A stretch of 31,061 nt of DNA, taken from positions 1 through 31,061 of the forward strand of contig CANGML010000001.1 of NCBI GenBank assembly GCA_947454585.1, read 5' to 3'. The notes beneath the pieces were generated by a model, which ran no database searches, was not told the DNA's origin, and saw only the letters and a list, made by a program, of their open reading frames with translations. Below are positions 7,125 through 15,186 of this stretch, one piece after another; the stretch's first letter is position 1; every line of letters starts with the position of its first letter. This DNA is from Comamonadaceae bacterium. Its GTDB lineage: Bacteria > Pseudomonadota > Gammaproteobacteria > Burkholderiales > Burkholderiaceae_C. A program made the translations under genes and the position numbers.

Positions 7125-9371
7125 TTATGTTTTAGCCAGGCCTTGCTTGACACGGTCTGGGGTCAGCGGCAGGCGGCGAAAGCGGACACCTGTTGCGTCA
7201 AACACGGCATTGGCCAAGGCCGCGCCGGTAGGGCCTTGCGAGGCTTCGCCGGTGCCCAGGAACGGTGCGCCGGGGCGGTTGATCAACACCACCTCCACCG
7301 GTGGTACTTCAGAGAAGGTCAGGATGGGGTAACTGTTCCAGTCGGTGGACAAGACTTGGGTGTCGTCAAACTTCACTTCTTCTTTGAGCGACCAACTCAG
7401 GGACTGAATCAAGCCGCCTTCAATTTGGTTGCTCACGCCATCTGGGTTGACGATGTGGCCAGAGTCGGCGGAGGCCACAGCGCGCAGGACCCGAACCCGT
7501 CCCGTGCGTGGGTTGACCTCGACCTCCAAGGCCACGGCGCAATAGCCGGCAATGTTCTTGTAGCGCGCAAAGCCGATACCGCGGCCCCGATGGGGCGACT
7601 TTTTCCAAGTGCTCCAGCCAAACTTATCTGCTGCCTTTTGCAAAACATCGCGCGCACGCTCGTCTTTCAAGAAGCGCAAGCGATAGGCCAATGGGTCCAC
7701 GTTGGCGGTTGCGGCCAACTCATCCATGAAGGACTCAATCGCAAACACGTTGCCATAGGCGCCCAGACCACGGGTTGATGAGACACGCACCGGCATCTCA
7801 GTGATGAAGTGCGTGAGCACCTTGTGTCCGGGAAAGTCGTACAAGGCAATGCCGTTGCGGTCCGCCGCGTAGTTGGGGGGGCCACCGTTGATCGGCGTGG
7901 GCAATACGAACGGCTGCTCTAAATAGCGAGCAGAGAGCAGGTTGCCTGGGTTGCCACTGGGTCGTGTGCCGTGGGGCGTGGACCAAATTTGCAAGTCCCA
8001 ATCCAACACGTTGCCGTTGGCATCTAGCCCGGCTTTGGTTTGAATCACCATGGCTGAGCCATAGGGCTCCCATTTGTGCTCTTGCTCCCGGGTGTATTGC
8101 AAGTGCACAGGTTGGCCAGGCACGGCCATGGCCAGTAACGCGGCATCGGCTGCCGCATCGTCGGCCATGTTGTGGCCGTAGCAACCTGCGCCTTGCATGT
8201 GCTGGCAGCGTACCTTGCTGGGCTCTAGCCCCAGCATTTTGGCAATGGCGATGCTGGTTTCAAACACCGATTGGCTGTGGGTCTGAATCAACATCACACC
8301 ATCGGCGCCCATGGTGGCAATGGCGGCTGACGTGCCAATCGACGCATGCATCTGGTAGGGCCTGAAATAAGTGGCTTCTACTGTTTTGCTGGGGGCGTCG
8401 CCACCTGCGCGGGCTTGATTTTTGGTCTCAATGATTTTGTTGGGCTTGGTGCTTTTCAACCAATCAAAAATGCCCTCGTGTGTCGGCAGCTTTTTATCCA
8501 CCTGCCATTTGGCAGAAGCATTCAAGGCTTGTGCTGCCGCCAGCGCTTGTTCTTCACGCTTGGCAATCACGCCTAAGAAGCTGCCATTGCGCACAACTTT
8601 GACAACCCCCGGCATTTTTTGCACGTTGGCTGTATTGACCGACAGCAATTTGGCCGCGTAAGTCGGTGGGCGCACCAAATGGCCAAACAACATGCCAGCG
8701 GGGCGGTATTCGTGCACGAATTTGGCTTCCCCAAGTATCTTGGGTGTCAAGTCGAGGCGCTGCACGGAACGGCCAATGTAGTGGTGCAGCTCGCTGGCTT
8801 TGGGTTTGATGCTGCCTGTGGCTTCACGGTTCAAAGACTCGCCAAGCACCAAGTCCCAATAAGCCACGCTGCTGCCATTCGGGGCAGAAATAATGCCATC
8901 TTGCACGCGCAAGTGAGCGACAGGTTGTTTAAGTTGTTCCGCCGCAAGGCCCAGCAAGATCGCGCGAACTTCTGCCGACGCATATTGCACTGCCGTCGCG
9001 CAATAGGGCATGGAGAAAGAGCCCGCCGTCACGCCTTCATTGGGCACCAACGCGGTGTCGCCAGAAATCAGCTGCACCCGTTGCATGTCAATGTCCAACT
9101 CGTCCGCACAGATTTGCGAGACGGCAGTCAAGATGCCTTGGCCCAATTCAACCTTGCCCACCATCAGCGTGACAGTTTTATCCGCGTTGATCCTGAGCCA
9201 CGCGCTGAGTTTGCGGTTGGTCTGCAAATCACCGGGCAATCGGGGTTTGTTGTCGTTGGCCTGAGACAGCGCACTCTCAAGGGGGATGGAGAACGCCAAG
9301 GACAGATAGCCCGTGGTTTTTAAAAATCCACGGCGGGTGGGGGTATTGGCGTTGATGTGGGGGGTATGCAT
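7125..9371 (-). CDS. Molybdenum hydroxylase large subunit, isoquinoline 1-oxidoreductase beta-like (IorB family)
   Basis: This 748-residue protein is the molybdopterin-cytosine-dinucleotide subunit of a two-component hydroxylase of the isoquinoline 1-oxidoreductase / nicotinate dehydrogenase / aldehyde dehydrogenase type. A Tat signal (PTRRGFLKTT, residues 11-20) precedes a hydrophobic stretch, so the complex is probably exported folded. Family marks include GKVELGQGILTAVSQICADEL, an AGCYGHNMADDAAADA segment, and the C-terminal GTGEASQGPTGAALANAV that carries the catalytic Glu of the family. The ATG at 9371 is chosen because AAGGAGG precedes it and the longer start at 9437 would overlap the small subunit gene. 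It begins 2 bases after that gene. The substrate (an N-heterocycle or aldehyde) cannot be told from sequence. Confidence 0.88.
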   Translation of the reverse strand: MHTPHINANTPTRRGFLKTTGYLSLAFSIPLESALSQANDNKPRLPGDLQTNRKLSAWLRINADKTVTLMVGKVELGQGILTAVSQICADELDIDMQRVQLISGDTALVPNEGVTAGSFSMPYCATAVQYASAEVRAILLGLAAEQLKQPVAHLRVQDGIISAPNGSSVAYWDLVLGESLNREATGSIKPKASELHHYIGRSVQRLDLTPKILGEAKFVHEYRPAGMLFGHLVRPPTYAAKLLSVNTANVQKMPGVVKVVRNGSFLGVIAKREEQALAAAQALNASAKWQVDKKLPTHEGIFDWLKSTKPNKIIETKNQARAGGDAPSKTVEATYFRPYQMHASIGTSAAIATMGADGVMLIQTHSQSVFETSIAIAKMLGLEPSKVRCQHMQGAGCYGHNMADDAAADAALLAMAVPGQPVHLQYTREQEHKWEPYGSAMVIQTKAGLDANGNVLDWDLQIWSTPHGTRPSGNPGNLLSARYLEQPFVLPTPINGGPPNYAADRNGIALYDFPGHKVLTHFITEMPVRVSSTRGLGAYGNVFAIESFMDELAATANVDPLAYRLRFLKDERARDVLQKAADKFGWSTWKKSPHRGRGIGFARYKNIAGYCAVALEVEVNPRTGRVRVLRAVASADSGHIVNPDGVSNQIEGGLIQSLSWSLKEEVKFDDTQVLSTDWNSYPILTFSEVPPVEVVLINRPGAPFLGTGEASQGPTGAALANAVFDATGVRFRRLPLTPDRVKQGLAKT

Positions 9372-9373
9372 GA

Positions 9374-9829
9374 TCAAGCCTCCTTCGCTGCGCGCAAGAC
9401 TGCACGCACGATACGGTTGTGTGCGCCGCAGCGGCACAGGTTGCCATCGAGGGCAGTTCTGACTTCAGCGTCTGTCGGGCGTGGGTTTCGATCCAACAAG
9501 GCTTGCGCTTGAATGATCATGCCCGAGGTGCAGTAGCCGCACTGCGCCGCTTGTTCATCAATGAAGGCTTGTTGCAAGCGGCTGGGCTTTTGGCCATCCT
9601 TCATGCCTGCCAAGGTCGTGACGGTTCTGCCTGCCACTGTGGAGAGCGGGGCAACACAAGACTTGATCGGATTGCCATCCACCATGACCAGGCACGCATT
9701 GCATTGCGCTTTGCCGCAACCGAACTTGGTGCCATTGACTTGCAGGTCATTGGCTAAGACGTTCAACAAGGGGGTCGTGTTGGGGGCTGAACTGCGAACA
9801 GTCTGCCCGTTGAGTGAAAACTGAACCAT
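9374..9829 (-). CDS. Molybdenum hydroxylase small subunit, (2Fe-2S)-binding (IorA family)
   Basis: A 151-residue protein with two [2Fe-2S] clusters that passes electrons from the molybdenum subunit. The plant-type cluster uses Cys38, Cys43, Cys46 and Cys58 (GCGKAQCNAC...SC). The second, helical-bundle cluster uses Cys97, Cys100, Cys132 and Cys134 (QCGYC...LCRC). It has no signal peptide, and family members usually cross the membrane as passengers of the Tat-tagged partner. An AGGAG site 6 bases before the ATG supports the start. It is the first gene of the operon. No FAD subunit or cytochrome c subunit is encoded nearby, so the final electron acceptor is not visible. Confidence 0.9.
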   Translation of the reverse strand: MVQFSLNGQTVRSSAPNTTPLLNVLANDLQVNGTKFGCGKAQCNACLVMVDGNPIKSCVAPLSTVAGRTVTTLAGMKDGQKPSRLQQAFIDEQAAQCGYCTSGMIIQAQALLDRNPRPTDAEVRTALDGNLCRCGAHNRIVRAVLRAAKEA

Positions 9830-9856
9830 GCAACGCTCCTGATCGATGAGGTGGCA

Positions 9857-9875
9857 ACATCCTATCGGCGGATGT
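9857..9875. promoter_or_regulatory. Inverted repeat ACATCC-N7-GGATGT, candidate operator
   Basis: Two perfect 6-base arms separated by 7 bases lie in the 144-base gap between the divergent hydroxylase operon and the alpha/beta hydrolase gene, about 30 bases upstream of the iorA-like start. The 19-base dyad is of a size bound by dimeric repressors such as MarR or TetR proteins. No regulator gene is adjacent to this operon, and I see no clear -35/-10 pair. Confidence 0.35.
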
Positions 9876-9905
9876 CAGCTTGCAGAGTCACCAGGGCTAC
9901 AGGCC

Positions 9906-9923
9906 CTAGGGGATTCTCCCTAG
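9906..9923. promoter_or_regulatory. Inverted repeat CTAGGG-N6-CCCTAG, candidate operator
   Basis: A second dyad in the same divergent gap, with 6-base arms and a 6-base spacer. It lies roughly midway between the two start codons, so a protein bound here could act on both transcripts. The arms differ from those of the repeat at 9857-9875, so the two are not copies of one site. The remainder of the gap (9830-9973) shows only the ribosome binding sites. Confidence 0.3.
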
Positions 9924-9973
9924 CCATCCTTGAAGTGTTTCGCTAAGGTTCAGCCACTTTGGAGGAGAACGTG

Positions 9974-11176
9974 ATGCGAAAACTAATTCGATGCCTGTCG
10001 CTTGCGCTGTTGCTGATCCATACGGCGGCGCAGGCGCAGCTGACTGAAAGAACGATTGAAGAAATCAAAACTGAATCCATGGCGCGGGCGCAGCGAGGGG
10101 CTTATCCTCTGGGGGGCTTGGACCCCAAGGACGTTGGACAAGCGTTGAGCCTGATCCAAACACGGGACCGAGATGAGTGGGCCAACGGCTTCAGTCAAGT
10201 CGCGCAAAGCTACATGGCGCAAGGCAGCAAGGCGGCATCGCCCCAAGAAGCGGCCGCTGCCTATAAAAAGGCTTGGCGCTTGTATTACTTTGCGCAGTGG
10301 CCGGTGCCCAACAGCCCAGGCAAACAGGTCGCCTACGACAACGCCGTCAAGGCCTATCTGAAATATTCAGAGGCCATGAATCCCCCCATGGAGGTGATCA
10401 ATATTCCCTTTGAAGGCAAGACGATCACTGGCTATTTGCGTTTCCCCGCCAATACTTCTGCCGGTCAAAAAGTACCCATGATTTTGGCGATCAGCGGACT
10501 CGACAGCCGCAAAGAAACGGTGGCTGACAGCTATGAACAAATCCTGTCACAAGGCGTTGGGTTCTTTGCCGTGGACAGCCCGGGAACTGGACAAGCGCCG
10601 GTCAAAGTGAGCGCCACCGCTGAACGCATGTTTACCAAGGTGTTGGACTATTTGGTCGCACACCCGCGTGTTGATGCAAAGCGCATCGTGGCCTCAGGTG
10701 TGAGCTTTGGCGGGTACTGGGCCAGCAAACTGGCGATTACCGAAAAGGACCGTCTGCTAGGCTCTGTAGCGCAATCGCCACCTGTGGATGAGTTTTTCTC
10801 TGAAAAGTTTTTACGCGAGGGCACCTTGGGTAACCGTGAGTACCTGTTTGATCTGGCACCTGCGTTTATCAACGTGTTCGAAGGCGCGAACAGCATCGAG
10901 GACCTAGCGCGACTCATGCCCGCGATGTCTCTGAAGGCTCAAAACTTGTTAGCCAAACCAACCACCCCGATGTTGGTGGTGACAGGTGTCAAAGATACAC
11001 AAGTGCCGATCTCTGACATTGAGCTCTTGATGCGCTCAGGCGATGTCCCCAAAGAAGCCTGGATCAACCCGTTGGGAGGTCATTTAGGGCGTGAAGCCAA
11101 AGGCTGGACAGACCCTGTCATCTTCTCCAAAGTCATCATCCCTTGGGAGCTCCGACTGATTGCGCAATCGCGTTAA
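9974..11176 (+). CDS. Exported alpha/beta hydrolase (FrsA / 2,6-dihydroxypseudooxynicotine hydrolase-like)
   Basis: A 400-residue serine hydrolase. It opens with a Sec signal peptide (MRKLIRCLSLALLLIHTAAQAQ, likely cut near residue 20). A helical cap domain follows (about 25-135) and then the catalytic domain with nucleophile Ser244 in GVSFGG, Asp341 in TGVKDTQVP and His370 in GGHLG. The helical N-terminal domain before the core is characteristic of the FrsA / C-C bond hydrolase group that includes 2,6-dihydroxypseudooxynicotine hydrolase. The ATG at 9974 has GGAGGAG 6 bases upstream, which rules out the TTG at 9959 inside that site. It is divergent from the molybdenum hydroxylase operon, suggesting it acts on a product of that enzyme in the periplasm. 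Confidence 0.82.
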   Translation: MRKLIRCLSLALLLIHTAAQAQLTERTIEEIKTESMARAQRGAYPLGGLDPKDVGQALSLIQTRDRDEWANGFSQVAQSYMAQGSKAASPQEAAAAYKKAWRLYYFAQWPVPNSPGKQVAYDNAVKAYLKYSEAMNPPMEVINIPFEGKTITGYLRFPANTSAGQKVPMILAISGLDSRKETVADSYEQILSQGVGFFAVDSPGTGQAPVKVSATAERMFTKVLDYLVAHPRVDAKRIVASGVSFGGYWASKLAITEKDRLLGSVAQSPPVDEFFSEKFLREGTLGNREYLFDLAPAFINVFEGANSIEDLARLMPAMSLKAQNLLAKPTTPMLVVTGVKDTQVPISDIELLMRSGDVPKEAWINPLGGHLGREAKGWTDPVIFSKVIIPWELRLIAQSR

Positions 11177-11187
11177 GTGGGATGGGT

Positions 11188-11670
11188 TCAAGCCTCGTTC
11201 GCGAGGTTGTTCAAAATTGCCAACAAGACGCGGCGGGTGGTTTGGACGTCGGCCGCGCTCACCCCTTGAATACTCACGTGGTTGGCTTCTTCGGCCAGCG
11301 GGATGAGTTTTTTCTTGAGTGAGCGACCTAAGGGCGTGAGGAAGACGTACATGTTTTTTTTGTTGTCCAGCAATTGACGTCGAACCACATAGCCCAGCGT
11401 CTCCATGTTCTTGATGGCTGAGAAGGTGGTGGGCTCCATCACACCGGCGCGGTCGCTGAGTTCGCGTTGGGTGATGCCATCTTTTTCCCACAAGATGCGC
11501 AGAAAAGTCCAGTGACCAAAGGGCACGTTGTGTTGCGCGAGCCTCACCTGCAAGGCACGCGTGTAAGCCCGGCCCGCATCGCGCACCAAGTGCGCCAGGC
11601 GGTCGTTGGGGACAGCCTCTTGCCAGTGACGCAAGATGTGGCGTGTTTCATCGGCTTTGATTTTTGTCAT
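11188..11670 (-). CDS. MarR-family transcriptional regulator
   Basis: A 160-residue winged-helix regulator. The central DNA-binding region (about residues 50-120) reads GITQRELSDRAGVMEPTTFSAIKNMETLGYVVR and continues into the wing (NKKNMYVFLTPLGRSL). N- and C-terminal helices would form the dimer interface. MarR proteins usually repress and release DNA when an aromatic acid or related ligand binds. The gene is the third of a minus-strand operon: its ATG directly abuts the stop codon of the oxidoreductase gene. It therefore probably controls the divergent promoter region at 13815-13904 that drives the Rieske oxygenase and the reductase, with feedback on its own operon. Confidence 0.88.
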   Translation of the reverse strand: MTKIKADETRHILRHWQEAVPNDRLAHLVRDAGRAYTRALQVRLAQHNVPFGHWTFLRILWEKDGITQRELSDRAGVMEPTTFSAIKNMETLGYVVRRQLLDNKKNMYVFLTPLGRSLKKKLIPLAEEANHVSIQGVSAADVQTTRRVLLAILNNLANEA

Positions 11671-12864
11671 TCAATGCTCGGGGGCAACTTGGTGGCTTGG
11701 TTGTTGGACATGGCCACTTTGCGCCGAAGCCAGCAGTGCCAAACTCACGGCGGAGGTGGCGCGTGCCCAAGCGCCACTGTGGAGCACCGGACGATCATGG
11801 ACGATGGCGTTGTAAAACTCGTCGATGACTTCTTGGCGCGGCAGCGCGGGGGAGGGCAAGGCCTGGAACGAGACATCGACATCACCGTCGATCCACACAC
11901 CTTGTGCTGTTGGGCGTAAATCCGCACCGTCACAACTCACGATGAGCGGGCCGAAATGTTGGTGCCTCACGCCGCGGGGAAGTGCTTTAGATCCAGACCA
12001 TTGGGCGGCCCCGTAGTTACGCGCGGCTTTCAGGTTGGCTTCTTCGCTGGCGTTGTGGGTGCTCATGAGCCGCTGGCGTGCGGCCCCATGCAGACTTGCA
12101 TCCTTGGCCTGTCCCAGCTCGCCAATGCTGTCCATCCATTGGTCACTGTCAAAGTGGCCGTAGCCGCTGTAGGTCAGGCTGGCAAAGGCGCCTTGGCTGA
12201 AGCCCAGCAAGGCGCTGTAAGCACCCTCGGTGGGGCGTTGCGCATCCCAGGCGCCGGTGTGCGCCATGACGGTGCTGACCAGTCCGCCTCCCAACAACCG
12301 CACGATGTCAATCTGATGTGCCGCTTGGCTGAACACCACGCCACCGCCGGCTTGTGTATCCAGCTCTTCCGGGCGGCGGGGGCGGTACAAAAAATCGGTG
12401 TAATTCAAGGCGTGGATCATGCGCACCTTGCCGTATTGGCCGCTGTGAATCAGTTCATAGGTTTTCAGAATCGGTGCATTGAAGCTGTGGCTGTGTCCCA
12501 CCATCAGCACCACCCCTGCGCGGGCGGTGGCATCAATCATGCGGGTGCAGTCCTCCAGCGTGAGCGCCATGGGTTTTTCTACCATCACATGTTTGCCGTG
12601 GGCCGCCGCCATCTCAACTTGGTCCGCATGCAAGGCGTGTGGCGTGGCGATGTAGATCGCCTCGACCTGAGGGTTCTGGCAAAGGGCTTCAAAACTGGCA
12701 TCGCAGGCGACACCAAAGTCGCGTTCAAACTGAGCACAGGCGAGGGCTTGTGGATCGGTCGCCCCCACCAGTTGAAGTCGTGGGTCGTTGGCCAAGGTGG
12801 GCAGCATCAGCGTGAAGGCCCGCCCCAAACCCGCCACGCCCAGTTTCAAGCGTCGTGAATTCAT
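11671..12864 (-). CDS. Gfo/Idh/MocA oxidoreductase, candidate cis-dihydrodiol dehydrogenase (Pht4/OphB-like)
   Basis: A 397-residue NAD(P)-dependent oxidoreductase. The Rossmann motif is GVAGLGRAF (9-17) and the family's catalytic EKP motif is at 96-98 (VMVEKPMAL). A later QAAHQIDIVRLLGGG segment carries the usual Asp/His active-site residues. The dihydrodiol dehydrogenase of the bacterial phthalate 4,5-pathway (Pht4/OphB) belongs to this family with similar length, and this gene lies between the reductase and MarR genes of a Rieske oxygenase system, so oxidation of the oxygenase product to a catechol is the likely role. The ATG at 12864 overlaps the reductase stop (ATGA) and is preferred to the upstream start at 12906, which would lie deep in that gene. 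Confidence 0.8.
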   Translation of the reverse strand: MNSRRLKLGVAGLGRAFTLMLPTLANDPRLQLVGATDPQALACAQFERDFGVACDASFEALCQNPQVEAIYIATPHALHADQVEMAAAHGKHVMVEKPMALTLEDCTRMIDATARAGVVLMVGHSHSFNAPILKTYELIHSGQYGKVRMIHALNYTDFLYRPRRPEELDTQAGGGVVFSQAAHQIDIVRLLGGGLVSTVMAHTGAWDAQRPTEGAYSALLGFSQGAFASLTYSGYGHFDSDQWMDSIGELGQAKDASLHGAARQRLMSTHNASEEANLKAARNYGAAQWSGSKALPRGVRHQHFGPLIVSCDGADLRPTAQGVWIDGDVDVSFQALPSPALPRQEVIDEFYNAIVHDRPVLHSGAWARATSAVSLALLASAQSGHVQQPSHQVAPEH

Positions 12865-13814
12865 AAGTCGAGGACCAACTCGTGGGACTTCGCGCGGGAC
12901 ACGCACACCATGATGTGGCTGGCGTGTTCATCGGGCCGCAACACCATGTCGCGGTGCTCGGCTTCACCCGCCACCAAGGCGGTGCGGCAGCAGCCACACG
13001 CGCCGCTTTCGCACGAGCTGGGGACATGGTGGCCGCAAGCGCGCAAGGCCTCCAAGATGCTTTGGTGCGCGGGAACGCTGATGCGCTCACCGGTTTTGTG
13101 GAGCAAGACCTCAAAAGGCTGGTTGTTCTCGGCACTCACGGCTGCGGCACCAAAACTTTCGAAATGGATGTGTTCGCTAGGCCAATGGCCGGTCATGTCG
13201 CGAACGCTGTCCATCAAACCTTGTGGACCACAGCAATACACGTGCGCTTTGCTGGGCTGCTCAAAGATAGGCCATAAATCAAAAGCTTGACTCAAGTCGC
13301 CGTGGTCGTGATGCACCGTCACGCGGTCAAGTTGAGCCGCCTCGTGCAGCTCAGCCAAAAATGCGGTGCTGGCCAGATCGCGCGTGAAGTAGAAGAGCTT
13401 GAAATCCTCGCGGCCTTGGCGGCGCAAATGGCGCATCATGGACAAGATCGGCGTGATACCGATGCCCCCCGCGATGAAGATAAATTCCGATGCCTTGGTT
13501 TGCAGCTCAAACAAATTGGACCAAGGCGAGGCCATCAGGAGGTCGCCCTCGTGCACACCGTCGACCATGCTGACCGAGCCACCGCGTCCGTTGGCATCCC
13601 GCTTCACCGCAATTTGCCACGTCTGGGTGTTGGCCGGATCGCCGCACAAGGAATAGCTTCGGCGCTGGCCGGCAGGGGTCTCCACCACGATGTGCGCACC
13701 CGGCGTGAACACAGGAAAGTCACCCCCTTCTGGGTTCTGTAATTCGAACAAGGTGATCTCGGGCGTGAGTGATTTTTTGTGTGTGACGCGCAGGGGATGA
13801 AAAGAGTCGCTCAT
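12861..13814 (-). CDS. Phthalate-dioxygenase-type reductase (PDR/VanB family)
   Basis: A 317-residue electron-transfer protein that takes electrons from NADH through FMN to a [2Fe-2S] cluster and on to a Rieske oxygenase. Domain order is the class IA one. The FMN domain has RRSYSLCGDP (51-60), the NAD domain has GGIGITPILSMM (116-127) with the CCGPQGLMDSV motif (194-204), and a C-terminal ferredoxin domain has cluster ligands Cys268, Cys273, Cys276 and Cys304. The ATG at 13814 gives a normal N-terminus; the longer in-frame start at 13877 would run back through the divergent promoter. The ribosome binding site is weak. It is the first gene of the minus-strand operon and is divergent from its likely partner oxygenase. 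Confidence 0.92.
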   Translation of the reverse strand: MSDSFHPLRVTHKKSLTPEITLFELQNPEGGDFPVFTPGAHIVVETPAGQRRSYSLCGDPANTQTWQIAVKRDANGRGGSVSMVDGVHEGDLLMASPWSNLFELQTKASEFIFIAGGIGITPILSMMRHLRRQGREDFKLFYFTRDLASTAFLAELHEAAQLDRVTVHHDHGDLSQAFDLWPIFEQPSKAHVYCCGPQGLMDSVRDMTGHWPSEHIHFESFGAAAVSAENNQPFEVLLHKTGERISVPAHQSILEALRACGHHVPSSCESGACGCCRTALVAGEAEHRDMVLRPDEHASHIMVCVSRAKSHELVLDL

Positions 13815-13841
13815 GATGTGCTTTGTGTGACAGAGTCGCAA

Positions 13842-13870
13842 TTGACGAGAATCGATAACTCTAATAATCT
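13842..13870 (+). promoter_or_regulatory. Sigma70-like promoter for the Rieske oxygenase operon
   Basis: A TTGACG -35 box (13842-13847) and a TAATCT -10 box (13865-13870) are separated by exactly 17 bases, the optimum spacing. Transcription would start near 13877 and give a short leader to the oxygenase ATG at 13905. The match to consensus is good (5 of 6 at -35 and 4 of 6 at -10). It lies in the 90-base divergent gap between the reductase and oxygenase genes. Confidence 0.6.
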
Positions 13871-13892
13871 TAGCCATCTAACTATTTTTTAG
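13861..13892. promoter_or_regulatory. Alternating CTAA/TTAG half-sites over the -10 and start region, candidate MarR operator
   Basis: Four complementary tetramers alternate: CTAA 13861-13864, TTAG 13870-13873, CTAA 13878-13881 and TTAG 13889-13892, with spacers of 5, 4 and 7 bases. Neighbouring pairs form small dyads that cover the -10 box and the likely transcription start of the Rieske operon. A repressor bound here would block RNA polymerase, which would suit the co-located MarR protein. The region is AT-rich, so short repeats can also arise by chance. Confidence 0.35.
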
Positions 13893-13904
13893 CAAGCCCA
13901 CCTC

Positions 13905-15173
13905 ATGTTGACACCCGAAGAAAACGATTTGTTATGTCGCGTAGAAGGCACGGCCCCGATGGGGCAGCTGATGCGTCGCCATTGGCAGGCTATTTGTTTG
14001 GTCGAAGAGGTCAGCGCGCCTGACGGCAAACCCATCCGTGCCCGCGTTTTGGGCGAGGACTTGGTGGTCTTTCGCAACACCGAGGGCCTCGTGGGTGTGA
14101 TGGATGAATTCTGTCCACACCGCCGTGCCTCATTGGTTTATGGGCGCAATGAGAACTGTGGCCTGCGGTGCCTCTACCACGGCTGGAAAATGGACGTTGA
14201 GGGGCACGTGGTGGAGATGAATTCAGAGCCCGTGGCCAGTGGTTTGGCTGGCAAGGTCAACCACAAGGCCTATCCTGTGAAGGAGTGGGGCGGTTTTGTC
14301 TGGGCCTACATGGGGCCCAAAGAAACGATGACGGCGTTTGAGCCGCCGGCTTGGGCGCCTAGTGCGGATGTGCGTGTCTCGGTCGCGAAAATCATCATCC
14401 CTTGCAACTGGGCGCAAATCTTGGAAGGTCAAATTGACTCCGCGCACAGCTCCAGTTTGCACTCATCAGACATGGTTCCTGCGCGAGTGGATGGCGCCAA
14501 AGCGACGGACACAAATTGGTTGAGGCCCTCGACCGACAAAGCGCCACGCATGCAAACGCAACGTGAGGCTTATGGCTTTCGATATGCGGCCATTCGTCGC
14601 CCCATCCACAACGCCGCCACACATGAGTATGTGCGTGCCACCGTTTTTATTGCCCCCGCGTCTGCCTTGATCCCACCCAACGACCAGTACAACGTGGCCA
14701 ACATCAACACGGCCATCGACGACACGCACACCGCGTTTCATTTCATCGCTTGGGGCAACCCTGAGACCACGCCAGATACCGCCACTTGGCGACAATTTTT
14801 ATCGGCCCAAGTGGGGGTGGATGTCGATGTGCATTTCAAACCCTTGCGCACGGTAGAGAATGACTTTTTGCAAGACCGTGAAGCCATGAAGGCGGGTAAC
14901 TTCACTGGGATCACTGGCATTCCTAACCAAGACATGGCGATGTGGATCACCATGGGGCCGATCGCAGACCGTACCCATGATCGGCTGGGGGCCAGTGACT
15001 TGGCGATTGTGGAGTTTCGTCGCCAAATGCTGGATGCGGTCCAACGCTTTACCCAAGGGGAGCCGCCTATAGGGGTCGGCCCGCTTCGCCCGCCCCAGGG
15101 TTTGTGTTCTTATCAAGCGGTTGTTTCCAAAGAAGTGGATTGGCGGCAATACCAAGCCCATCCTGTTGTTTAA
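13905..15173 (+). CDS. Rieske aromatic ring-hydroxylating oxygenase (phthalate 4,5-dioxygenase-like, Pht3/OphA2 type)
   Basis: A 422-residue oxygenase of the one-subunit (alpha-only) class IA group, which uses O2 and electrons from a PDR-type reductase. The Rieske cluster ligands are Cys70 and His72 (CPHRRASL) and Cys89 and His92 (CLYHGW). The mononuclear iron motif is EGQIDSAHSSSLHSSD (174-189), giving His181 and His186 as ligands and Asp178 as the bridging acid. Length and domain order fit phthalate 4,5-dioxygenase. The reductase, dihydrodiol dehydrogenase candidate and dihydroxyphthalate decarboxylase homologue nearby support phthalate or a related ortho-dicarboxylate as substrate. The ribosome binding site is poor, but the ATG is well placed after the predicted promoter. 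Confidence 0.88.
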   Translation: MLTPEENDLLCRVEGTAPMGQLMRRHWQAICLVEEVSAPDGKPIRARVLGEDLVVFRNTEGLVGVMDEFCPHRRASLVYGRNENCGLRCLYHGWKMDVEGHVVEMNSEPVASGLAGKVNHKAYPVKEWGGFVWAYMGPKETMTAFEPPAWAPSADVRVSVAKIIIPCNWAQILEGQIDSAHSSSLHSSDMVPARVDGAKATDTNWLRPSTDKAPRMQTQREAYGFRYAAIRRPIHNAATHEYVRATVFIAPASALIPPNDQYNVANINTAIDDTHTAFHFIAWGNPETTPDTATWRQFLSAQVGVDVDVHFKPLRTVENDFLQDREAMKAGNFTGITGIPNQDMAMWITMGPIADRTHDRLGASDLAIVEFRRQMLDAVQRFTQGEPPIGVGPLRPPQGLCSYQAVVSKEVDWRQYQAHPVV

Positions 15174-15186
15174 CCAAGGAGTCAAA

